This document shows, piece by piece, positions 9,811 through 17,984 of a stretch of DNA of 64,000 bases. The notes under the pieces are model-generated. The model did not search any database. It had not been told where the DNA came from and was given only the letters and a program-made list of their open reading frames with translations. A program made the translations under genes and the position numbers. Numbering within the stretch: position 1 is the stretch's first letter; each line of letters begins with the position of its first letter. This DNA is from Vibrio hannami (GTDB taxonomy: Bacteria > Pseudomonadota > Gammaproteobacteria > Enterobacterales > Vibrionaceae), in the NCBI RefSeq assembly GCF_029589055.1, contig NZ_JARQZP010000003.1, positions 806,001 through 870,000 of the forward strand, read 5' to 3'.

Positions 9811-10755
9811 ATGGTTAACAACTCTATTCAATGGTTTCCAGGTCACATGCACAAAGCACGGAAAGAGATCGAAGAAGCCGTTCCACAAATCGACGTTATC
9901 ATTGAGGTTCTGGATGCCAGAATTCCTTTCAGCAGTGAAAATCCTATGATCTCAGAGATAAGGGGTGAAAAACCGGTCGTAAAGGTATTGAATAAACGAG
10001 ATTTAGCAGATCCTGAGTTAACAGGGCTCTGGATCGAGCACCTTGAGAAAGAACAAGGTGTTAAAGCTATCGCAATCACGACTTCGAATGCTCAGGAAGT
10101 GCAAAAAATCACAGAGCTGTGCCGAAAACTTGCGCCGCACCGTGAGGCGATGGGCAAAAATATACGAACCATGATCATGGGTATTCCTAATGTTGGCAAA
10201 TCAACCATAATCAATACACTCGCGGGTCGTACCATCGCTCAAACCGGCAACCAACCTGCGGTAACCCGACGCCAACAGCGAATCAACCTACAAAACGGTA
10301 TCGTGCTATCAGATACCCCAGGGATTCTATGGCCAAAAGTACAGAACCCTCACAGTGGCTTTCGCCTGGCCGCTACCGGTGCCGTGAAGGATACTGCGAT
10401 GGAGTACGATGAAGTCGCGTTTTACACGGTCGAGTATCTGGCTCAGCAATACCCGCATCTATTGAAAGAACGCTATCAGCTGGATGAACTACCAGAGACT
10501 GAAGTTGAGTTAATGGAAGCACTGGGAGCAAAACGAGGTTGTCTTCGTGCCGGGGGAAATATCGATCTGCACAAGGCCTCTGAAATACTGCTGCACGAGC
10601 TAAGAAGCGGCACTATCGGTCTTGTAACACTCGAACTTCCTGAGATGATTACCCAAGAACTGATTGAAGTAGAAATCGAAGAGACCAGAAAGGCTGAAGC
10701 GAAGGCCAAGAAGAAAGAAGAAAGACGTAAGCGCTATCTAAAAAACAAGCGCTAA
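9811..10755 (+). CDS. ylqF: Ribosome biogenesis GTPase YlqF/RbgA
   Basis: The 314-residue protein is a circularly permuted GTPase. The G4 motif NKRD comes first (about residue 66), followed by G1 GIPNVGKST (about residue 130) and G3 DTPG (about residue 170). This order is diagnostic of the YlqF/YawG group. It starts with the typical 'IQWFPGHMHKARKEI' helix. In Bacillus RbgA acts in late maturation of the 50S subunit; the role in gamma-proteobacteria is less studied. The C-terminus ends in a Lys/Arg/Glu-rich tail suited to rRNA contact. It stands alone, with a terminator hairpin following. Confidence 0.93.
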   Translation: MVNNSIQWFPGHMHKARKEIEEAVPQIDVIIEVLDARIPFSSENPMISEIRGEKPVVKVLNKRDLADPELTGLWIEHLEKEQGVKAIAITTSNAQEVQKITELCRKLAPHREAMGKNIRTMIMGIPNVGKSTIINTLAGRTIAQTGNQPAVTRRQQRINLQNGIVLSDTPGILWPKVQNPHSGFRLAATGAVKDTAMEYDEVAFYTVEYLAQQYPHLLKERYQLDELPETEVELMEALGAKRGCLRAGGNIDLHKASEILLHELRSGTIGLVTLELPEMITQELIEVEIEETRKAEAKAKKKEERRKRYLKNKR

Positions 10756-10779
10756 GCTTCCAATGTGTCCTTCAATAGT

Positions 10780-10806
10780 CTGCCACACCTAGTGTGGCAG
10801 ATTTAT
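10780..10806. terminator. Terminator hairpin between ylqF and the COG0523 gene
   Basis: CTGCCACAC (10780-10788) and GTGTGGCAG (10792-10800) form a perfect 9-bp stem with a 3-nt loop, followed by ATTTAT. It lies between convergent genes and may serve both. Confidence 0.7.
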
Positions 10807-10833
10807 ATGACAGACTTGCATCACATTACGGTG

Positions 10834-11814
10834 TTAAGAAGCGATAGCTTGATTCAAACGTTCTTCTATGCCATCCCAGTTCAGCGCTTGCTCATTAATG
10901 ATTTCAATTCGAGACTCAATATCTTCAAGAGAAAGTTCATTAACCGAAACAACACCGTTGGACACGTTAAACGCGTGGCACCCTTTAGTTGTATTCACCA
11001 CTGCTTTAACACGTTCTGCAGGCACTGACATAAATAACGAAAACAAGCCGTCAAAACAAAATGCTATTTCTGCTTTGTATAACCAACCACAGCTTTGGTA
11101 TCCCTTTCCTTTACTCTCTTTTCTAATAAAGGTTTCCCCAGTAGGCAGATCAAAATGCGGCTGCATTATTTCGTGATCATGATGATGTGAGCTCGTTTGA
11201 GTAGTACTGTTTTTTGCATTACTCGGCATATCAAGCAATGAAGCATCGATCTTGCCTTCCTCAACTTCGACCCAATGCAGCTTAGGTGGGTTTTGTTGTT
11301 CCAGCCACTCGCTGAATACCGCACTGTCCTGCTTTTCATAGAGGTCAGCTTTATTCGCCACAACGATATCTGCGCTATCGAGTTGATCATTGAAATTCTG
11401 GTTGCTGGTGTACTTCTCGTCAGACAAATTTCGTGCGTCTACCAGCGCTACCGTTGCTCTTAGTTCCACGTAGGGTTGGTATTGCTCCGAAGTCAGCGTA
11501 GCAATAACCTGTTTTGGATGGCCTAATCCTGTTGGTTCAATGATCAGCCTGTCCGGTTTCTGCCTCAACAGTGCATTGATACCAACGGACATAGGTACAC
11601 CTGCAGTACAGCACATACAACCTCCGGGCACTTCTTTAATAAGCGCACCCTGATCGGTCATTATGGCACCATCAATGCCAATTTCTCCAAACTCATTTAC
11701 TAGAACAGCCCAGGACTCATTTTCAGGTTTGTTCCTCAGAAGGTTAAGGATAGTTGTTGTTTTACCGACACCCAGAAACCCGGTAATTACATTAGTTGGT
11801 ACTTTTATTGTCAT
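10834..11814 (-). CDS. CobW/COG0523-family metal-chaperone GTPase
   Basis: This is a 326-residue G3E-family GTPase. Visible motifs are Walker A GFLGVGKTT (residues 12-20), the metal-binding CxCC in PGGCMCC (near residue 68), the NKAD guanine motif, and a histidine-rich stretch containing SHHHDHE before the CobW C-terminal domain. Family members insert or buffer zinc, cobalt or other metals; the sequence does not tell which. The Shine-Dalgarno AGGAGT (11826-11821) is 6 nt before the ATG and is itself the 3' arm of a hairpin, with larger structures upstream, so post-transcriptional control is plausible. No Zur-like box was recognised. Confidence 0.88.
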   Translation of the reverse strand: MTIKVPTNVITGFLGVGKTTTILNLLRNKPENESWAVLVNEFGEIGIDGAIMTDQGALIKEVPGGCMCCTAGVPMSVGINALLRQKPDRLIIEPTGLGHPKQVIATLTSEQYQPYVELRATVALVDARNLSDEKYTSNQNFNDQLDSADIVVANKADLYEKQDSAVFSEWLEQQNPPKLHWVEVEEGKIDASLLDMPSNAKNSTTQTSSHHHDHEIMQPHFDLPTGETFIRKESKGKGYQSCGWLYKAEIAFCFDGLFSLFMSVPAERVKAVVNTTKGCHAFNVSNGVVSVNELSLEDIESRIEIINEQALNWDGIEERLNQAIAS

Positions 11815-11930
11815 TGAATTACTCCTTTAAACAGGAGTATAAAAAAGGAAGGCTCCAGACGCAAAAAGGCGTACCCCTTAAAGTACGCCTTGAACACCTC
11901 GTGACTCAATCGTGAGTAGTGCGGTCTGGA
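11815..11930 (-). promoter_or_regulatory. Structured 5' leader of the COG0523 gene with sequestered ribosome binding site
   Basis: Reading on the minus strand, three elements are visible. An outer helix CCAGAC/GTCTGG (11924-11929 with 11855-11860) closes a domain of about 75 nt. Inside it is a 9-bp hairpin AAGGCGTAC/GTACGCCTT (11866-11891) followed by a T-run (opposite strand of 11863-11867). Finally the Shine-Dalgarno is paired in ACTCCT-TTAAAC-AGGAGT (11821-11838). The mixture of a terminator-like hairpin and a paired ribosome binding site resembles a riboswitch or attenuator. I do not recognise a known class. Confidence 0.5.
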
Positions 11931-12219
11931 ATAACTAAGCATGTATCCCATTTAAATTACGAGGACTAGAGTTGATGATATGTACTCAACCAAATTGTAA
12001 GTAAGGCCTCATTTTCCTCCATGTCTATGGGTAACCTTATGCCCTACAATTTAAGTTTGGTTCGGATCTGATAAAACGCAAGAAAGAATATTAATGAAAA
12101 CATATTTTGTGATATTCATGCACGTTTTGCTTCTAGAAAGGCAACTTTTATTGACACGGACTGTGCTAGAATAACCCACTTCCGCTATCTCGCTAATCAA
12201 TTGAATTCCTGAAAATAAA
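11931..12219. other. Divergent promoter region of the COG0523 gene and clc
   Basis: No gene is seen. On the plus strand TTGACA (about 12152) and TAGAAT (about 12168) are present but are too close together to be one promoter; TAGAAT is the better -10 candidate for clc, whose ATG is at 12220. Confidence 0.35.
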
Positions 12220-13574
12220 ATGTCAAAACTCTCTCGTCCAGCACTCATCCCTCAATTTTTTACGACACAAAAAGACTATTTTGTCGTTGTATTGCTCTCG
12301 GGAGTTGCCGGTACGATTGCCGGTGGTGTTGTATCCTACTTTAACATCATCATTAACTGGATACTTGAAGCTAGAATTAATTATATCGACTACAACTCCG
12401 CAGATAACTTTCTGACGGAAGCCGTCACCATCGTTATTATCGGTGGCTTACTGGCTGGTTTTGGCTTTTGGCTCACTTATAGGTTCGCCCCGGAAACCGA
12501 GGGTAGCGGCATTCCTCATATCGAAGGAGCACTGGTTGGAGAGCACGATATTCGTTGGTATAGAGTGCTTCCTGTTAAGTTTGTTTCTTCTATTATGTCT
12601 ATAAGCTCCGGGATGATTCTTGGTCGCGGTGGCCCTTCTATCCAGCTCGGTGGCACTGTTGGCAGAATGGTGGCGAGTAAAGCAAAAAATACGACCAGGC
12701 GCAACATATCCTAATTGCAGCCGGTTCCGCAGCAGGCATGGCCGCGGCTTTTAATACACCACTGGCGGCTATATTGTTCGTCAATGAAGAGATGCGCCGA
12801 CACTTTATCAACAATTTCACATCCATCAAGTGCGTCACGCTCGCAGTCATCGCGGGTACGGTGGTAATGGAATATCTGAACGGCCAGAACGCCATACTTC
12901 AAATACCTGAATTTCAAACTCCTCCGCTCCATTCGTTGGTCTCTTTTGCCGCGTTAGGTATGATCTTCGGACTAGTCGGTGTCTATTTTAATCGTATGAT
13001 CTTGATTTCAACCGTTTGGATGAAGAAGTTCCATGGTAATAGCATGGTGAAGCTTGTTACCACAGGCACGCTGTTTGGAGCAGTATTCTCCATACTACAT
13101 GTATCCCTACCGATTTTATCTGGTGGCAGTCTTCCAGTGATCGCAGATCTGTTTAGTAACCCGGCCCCACTATCCTTTTTGGCTGCATTTTTTGTTTTAC
13201 GCCTGTTAGCTACTATTGCTTGTTTTTCTTCGGGTGCGCCAGGAGGGATCTTTGCTCCAATACTCACTTTGGGGACATTTTTAGGAATGACATACGGTGC
13301 ACTAATCTCCGAGATAGCACCAAGCATGACTTCCGAAGCTGGCATGTATGCCGTTGCAGGGATGGGAGCGCTTATAGCCGCAAGCTTACGCACGCCACTA
13401 ACAGGCGTGGTTTTAGTTGTCGAGATCTCTAACAACTACCAGTTGATCCTGCCAATTTTGGTGACCTGTCTTGGAGCAACGTTCATCGCCCAAGCAATTG
13501 GTGGTCAACCTTTGTATGCGTCCCTATTAGAACTCAAGCATAAGGACTGGAAACTGGATGATGTAAAAGCGTAA
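12220..13574 (+). pseudogene. clcA: ClC-type chloride transporter, frame broken by a one-base deletion; gating Glu replaced by Gly
   Basis: The two halves together give about 452 residues of an EcClC-type protein. The first frame contains GSGIPHIEGA (chloride-site Ser) and GRGGPSIQLGG; it stops at 12714. The second frame continues QAQHILIAAGSAAGMAAAF into PLAAILFVNEEMRR, GGIFAPILTLGTFLG and the GGQPLY segment (chloride-site Tyr). The frames join at an A6 run (12684-12689); one more A restores a single reading frame, giving KKYDQAQH. In EcClC the sequence is GREGP with the gating glutamate; here codon 12628-12630 is GGT, so the residue is Gly137. The inner glutamates (EE) are kept. The frame break may be a homopolymer sequencing error; A AAA AAT is also a possible -1 slippery site. 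Confidence 0.85.
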
Positions 13575-13586
13575 GTTCAGCAGAGC

Positions 13587-14108
13587 TTAACGTTCGGGCG
13601 CAAACATGTCCTGTTCGAGAATTAACAATTTGCGTTTTGCTTCTAAACCACCAGCATAGCCATCAAGTTTGCCATCACTCCCAATAATTCTGTGACACGG
13701 AATGATAATGGAAATGGCATTCGCTCCATTAGCGTTTGCCACTGCTCTTACCGCATCTTTGTTACCTATCCCCTTGGCAAGCTCCATGTAAGTTGATGTA
13801 TCACCAAACTCCACTTGCATTAGCTGATTCCAGACTTGTTTTTGGAACTCAGTACCCACCATCAAAACAGGAAGATCGAAATCCCGTCTTGCCGAATGAA
13901 AGTATTCCTCTAATTGCAAAATAGTGTGATTACCTACCTCAGTATCCTCTTCAAAGTACTCAGCTTTCAGCTTATCGCAAATGCGCTTGTCTATAGCGTG
14001 ACGCATTTTTCTATATCGCCAATCGCATAAGCATAAATGTCCATCGTAGACACCAATTAATAACTCACCTACCGGAGATTTGTAATACTGAACGTATATC
14101 TTATTCAT
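13587..14108 (-). CDS. ogt: Methylated-DNA--protein-cysteine methyltransferase
   Basis: This 173-residue suicide repair enzyme removes methyl groups from O6-methylguanine. The active-site motif IIPCHRIIG is present, preceded by the helix-turn-helix DNA-binding segment ('AVRANANGANAIS' variant of the usual RAVG-AN) and followed by GKLDGYAGGLEAKRKLL. The size and N-terminal ribonuclease-like domain fit Ogt rather than Ada. It ends 12 bp from the convergent clc gene. It is apparently a single-gene transcript. Confidence 0.9.
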   Translation of the reverse strand: MNKIYVQYYKSPVGELLIGVYDGHLCLCDWRYRKMRHAIDKRICDKLKAEYFEEDTEVGNHTILQLEEYFHSARRDFDLPVLMVGTEFQKQVWNQLMQVEFGDTSTYMELAKGIGNKDAVRAVANANGANAISIIIPCHRIIGSDGKLDGYAGGLEAKRKLLILEQDMFAPER

Positions 14109-14190
14109 ATAGCTAACGACACCTTACCAATCAGAAAAACTGTTTAGTCGCTATCCCAGAAAATGGTCAGCGAATTGTCGTTATAACAAT

Positions 14191-14219
14191 AAAAACCCCA
14201 ACAATCATGTTAGGGTTTC
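14191..14219 (-). terminator. Terminator after the amylosucrase-like gene
   Basis: On the minus strand AAACCCTAAC pairs with GTTGGGGTTT around a 6-nt loop (one mismatch) and is followed by a T-rich stretch. It lies 30 bp beyond the stop codon. Confidence 0.75.
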
Positions 14220-14248
14220 TATTCAAAAAGGACACTCTACGCTTTTGG

Positions 14249-16185
14249 TCAATTTACCTTGAACCAAACTACGTCGTAGCCATTCAAAAGTATCTTGTCT
14301 TCATCTATTTCGAAATTAGCGATTGATTTTCCTGACAACATATCAGTTATGTTTTTCGATCCTAAGATATCGCATATGGAACTAGGAACAGTTTGTGTTT
14401 TCTCTGCGAAATTACAGATCACCAATAGTTTTTCGCCATTTTCGTGGCACCTAGCATAGGCAAACAGATGTGGTTGGTAAGTCTCAAGAATCTCTGTCGT
14501 CGATTCTCCAAACACAGGACTCGACTTACGTAGTTTTATCATCTGAGTCAGATCCTGATGAATTCGCCACTGAGCAGTACCCTGGGTATGAGCAAGTTGT
14601 ATCGCTTTGTCGGAAATAGCCGGCCTATTTACCCACCTTGAGTCTTCGCGTTTATGTGGCACTTCTTCATAACTGTAGTCATTCAGAATACCTAGCTCAT
14701 CCCCCTGATAAATTAGTGGTATTCCACCAATACTCAGATTAATACTGTTCAACAACCTTACCCGTTTAGCGCTGTACTCAAGTCTTAAAGGATCTTTGGT
14801 TTGAATCGCTCTTTCTAAACCAGCAAGCGACGCTAAAGAGCCACATACCCTACAATCTCCGGTTGCAGGGTTCTCCTGAAATGGAACGCCTTTGGCAAAC
14901 GAGCCTTCAAACCGACCGGTATAGAACTGATTAAGGAATTTTCTATGATCAAAGCCATTGATTCCAAGCTGTTGTGCAACTTTATCATCAAAGGTCCAGC
15001 CGATATCATCGTGGCAACGAATATAGTTTACCCAGCTGCATTCTTTTGATATCTCGAAGCTTTTTGCAGCGAAGCAGTAAGAAGTTTGGTTTCTCGCGTA
15101 GCCAAACTCTCCCACATTAATGCCATCATTAAGGGGTTGTAAGATAACTGACACTCATCTTTACCGATATACTGTGCCACCTCGTCTGGGTGTACGATGG
15201 CTTCAGACTTAAACTGAACTGATGGCGCTACAATCTGTAAGCATAGGTTAAATGACTGAATCAGTGTATGGGCTTTTGGCAAACTTTCACACTGAGTACC
15301 TTTCTCTTTCCAGATAAACGCGAGTGCATCTAGTCTCAAACCTTCACACCCTATGTTAGCCAGAAACAGCATTTCACCAGTAATCGCGTTAAAGACAGCG
15401 GGATTGGAAAAGTTTAGATCCCATTGGAAGCTGTTAAATGTTGTCCAGACCCACTTATTTTTCTCTTCCAGGTAGGTGAAACTGCCACGACGAACAGTTG
15501 GAAATATTTCACGGCAAGTTTGGTTATATTCGTCAACCTCTTGCTTATCCTCAAAGAAATAGTAGTAGTCCTCAAATTGCGGATCGCCCTGGATTGCTTT
15601 TTGTGCCCACTCATGTTCATTTGATGTGTGGTTAAATACAAAATCGAGCACCAGGCTGATGCCCGCATCATTGAATGCGTCTGCTACTTTTATTAAGTCT
15701 CTCTTTGTACCCAGTTTTTTATCTACATCACGATAATCTGAAACTGCATACCCACCATCACTGTCACCGTCAGGAGATTTATACAGAGGCATCAGGTGAA
15801 CATAGTTAACACCAAGTTCTTTTAGGTAGGGGATCTTCTCAACTAGGTTATCAAGGTTTCCGGCAAAGAGATCGACATACAAAGCCATACCCAGCATCTT
15901 TTCGCTTCTGTACCAACGAGGCTGATTTAGTCGTAACAGATCTTTGTCTTTGAGCTTTCGTTTTCTAGCTTTAAAGGCATCGGCCAGACCAATAACCAGT
16001 TGTTGCAAGTGATAAAAGAAATCGTACGTTTCCCCATACAGTAGGTATAGTTTGTCAAAAAGTGATGGGAAGTATTGATTCAACCTGTCATGAAACACTT
16101 TCTCGTCTTTTTTTGTTAGCTTTGGTAAATCAATAGTAGAAAGTACTCTACTAAGTGCTTTTTCAGCGATATCCGGACTTTGCAT
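14249..16185 (-). pseudogene. Amylosucrase-like GH13 glycoside hydrolase, split by a one-base deletion
   Basis: The combined 645 residues match amylosucrase in length and domain order: an N-terminal helical domain (1-95), then a GH13 (beta/alpha)8 barrel. The upstream frame carries VLDFVFNHTS, the nucleophile in GLRLDALAF and the acid/base Glu in KSEAIVHP. The downstream frame carries the third catalytic site, CHDDIGW. The first frame runs out at 15028 after LTASLQKASRYQ, while the other frame reads AKSFEISKECSW across the same bases. One extra A in the A5 run (15061-15065 on the complement) joins them as LQK-SFEIS. Amylosucrases make glucan from sucrose or rearrange sucrose. The start follows AGGAG. 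Whether the indel is real cannot be told here. Confidence 0.85.
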
Positions 16186-16500
16186 CTAAACTCCTGAGAT
16201 ACTTAAACTCTATCTACTTTAACGATTAAGACACCGTACAAAACGGGCCCAAAACATCAAAAACCGTTATACTTAAAGGTCTAATACTGACATTTAGAGT
16301 AGTAGAAATGGAAAGCGCAATAAATAACAGAAGATAGATTAAGTTACAGTTAAGCTAAGTTAAGCCTATTTAAGTTGCAATTTGTGATCAGCGTACAACA
16401 AGACAGAACTCAGATAACCTGCGGTTGAGATGAGAGCATAGCGTGGCTAAAAAACAAAGGCAGCTTAGAGCTGCCTTAGATTATTCATATTCTGGCAACA
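16186..16500. other. Gene-free region between ackA and the amylosucrase-like gene
   Basis: No gene is seen. The right-hand part holds the amylosucrase promoter region. Around 16340-16375 there are tandem GTTAAG-like repeats (GTTACA, GTTAAGCTAA, GTTAAGCCTA, TTTAAGTT) at about 10-bp spacing, vaguely ArcA-like. The left-hand end holds the ackA terminator. Confidence 0.45.
16447..16477 (-). terminator. Rho-independent terminator of ackA
   Basis: AAGGCAGCT (16457-16465) and AGCTGCCTT (16469-16477) form a perfect 9-bp stem with a 3-nt loop. On the minus strand it is followed by a T-rich tract (complement of 16449-16456). It is 24 bp past the ackA stop. Confidence 0.85.
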
Positions 16501-17694
16501 TTAAGCCAGAGAAATTGCATCCTGAGCGATAACCAGTTCTTCGTTAGTTGGTACAACCATCGCAACTGCTCCTAGAAGCTCTGACTTGCCGATAATGCCA
16601 GCAGCACCAAAACGAGCGTCTTCGTTGCCTTTAGCATCTTCGACAAAACCTAGCAGTTTAAGATTGTTTAAGATCTCGCGACGGATAGGCAGTGCGTTTT
16701 CACCAATACCACCGGTGAAGATAATACCATCTAGTGACTCTAGTGGGATGGTGTAAGACGCGATGTACTTAGCAACACGGTATGTGAATACCTGGAAAGC
16801 CAGTGTTGCACCTTCATGACCTTCTTCCATCGCTTCAAGAATACCGCGAGCATCACTTGTTAACCCAGATACACCTAGGAAGCCTGATTTCTTGTTTAGA
16901 GTGTCGAAAATATCTTCCTGAGTCCAACCTTTCTTCAACAGAAACTCAATGATACTTGGGTCAAGGTCACCACAGCGAGTGCCCATCATTAGACCAGCAA
17001 GCGGTGTAAAGCCCATTGAAGTGTCCACACTCTTACCGTTTTTGATTGCACAAACAGATGCACCGTTACCAAGGTGTACAGAGATAAAGCTGGAATCTTC
17101 TACTGGTTTGTTCAACATTTTCGCAGCTTCACGACTTACATAGTAATGACTTGTACCGTGGAAGCCGTAACGACGAATGCCATAATCTTCATACAGTTTC
17201 TTCGCGATTGCACCTGTAAATGCTCTTGAAGGCATAGTCTGGTGGAATGCAGTATCGAATACAGCAACATGTGGAAGTGACGGGAATGCTTCAAGTGCCG
17301 CTCTGATACCCAGGATGTTCGCTGGGTTGTGTAAAGGAGCAAGGTCTTGAACAGCTTCAATATCTTTGATAGCTTTTTCGTCAATTAGAACTGACTTAGT
17401 AAATGTTTCACCGCCATGAACAACACGGTGACCAACAGCCACTACGTCTTGAGTCAGGCCAAGTTCATTAACTAAATCTACCAAACGAGCAATTGCAGCT
17501 TGATGGTGGTTACCTTCTTCGGTAATCGCAACTTCAGTTTTTTCACCCTGATACTTCCAACTGATTCTTGATTCAGGTAATCCGAAACACTCGCCTAATC
17601 CGCTAAGAACTGCGTCACCAGTGTTTGAATCAATTACTGCGAATTTCAGTGATGAACTGCCAGAGTTAATCACGAGTACAAAGCTGTTTGCCAT
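16501..17694 (-). CDS. ackA: Acetate kinase
   Basis: This 397-residue enzyme interconverts acetyl phosphate plus ADP and acetate plus ATP, the ATP-yielding step of mixed-acid and citrate fermentation. Visible signatures are the N-terminal NSGSSSLKF phosphate-binding motif, RRYGFHGTSH in the middle and FTGGIGENA near the C-terminus. The length is standard. There is no pta next to it. A perfect FNR-type palindrome lies about 135 bp upstream of the start codon, consistent with anaerobic induction. The acetate released by the citrate lyase cluster in this window does not itself pass through AckA, but both belong to the fermentative programme. Confidence 0.97.
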   Translation of the reverse strand: MANSFVLVINSGSSSLKFAVIDSNTGDAVLSGLGECFGLPESRISWKYQGEKTEVAITEEGNHHQAAIARLVDLVNELGLTQDVVAVGHRVVHGGETFTKSVLIDEKAIKDIEAVQDLAPLHNPANILGIRAALEAFPSLPHVAVFDTAFHQTMPSRAFTGAIAKKLYEDYGIRRYGFHGTSHYYVSREAAKMLNKPVEDSSFISVHLGNGASVCAIKNGKSVDTSMGFTPLAGLMMGTRCGDLDPSIIEFLLKKGWTQEDIFDTLNKKSGFLGVSGLTSDARGILEAMEEGHEGATLAFQVFTYRVAKYIASYTIPLESLDGIIFTGGIGENALPIRREILNNLKLLGFVEDAKGNEDARFGAAGIIGKSELLGAVAMVVPTNEELVIAQDAISLA

Positions 17695-17828
17695 TGGACT
17701 TATTTCCTATATTGCCTATCGAGTTTGCATTCTAGATGCGGTATAGCTGTGGAGTAGCTTCATTATTCAATATTTTTTTAATAATTCAACTTTAATTGAA
17801 ATTAAAGTGATTCACGATGCATTTTTTA

Positions 17829-17842
17829 TTGATCGTGATCAA
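17829..17842. promoter_or_regulatory. FNR-type binding site upstream of ackA
   Basis: TTGATCGTGATCAA matches the FNR consensus TTGAT-N4-ATCAA at all ten defined positions. It lies in the ackA promoter region. CRP binds related sites, but the TTGAT half-sites favour FNR. Confidence 0.75.
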
Positions 17843-17916
17843 TCTTGTATTTTGTTTTAAGCTAAAATTTAATGACAAATGGCATACAAATTCAAATTTT
17901 CGTATAAAAATTCCAT

Positions 17917-17957
17917 AAAAAAATCCGGGCTTTCAAATAGAAAGCCCGGATTTTTTC
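17917..17957. terminator. Bidirectional terminator downstream of deaD
   Basis: AATCCGGGCTTTC and its complement around 17941-17952 form a stem of at least 12 bp with a short loop, flanked by A-runs on the left and T-runs on the right. It can terminate in both directions and lies 30 bp past the deaD stop. Confidence 0.9.
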
Positions 17958-17984
17958 TAATTAATCTATAAGTACTTTAAATAC

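Noticed and set aside
12983..13435. 150-codon open frame on the minus strand inside clc
   Set aside because: It runs opposite the conserved ClC motifs and is a codon-bias shadow.
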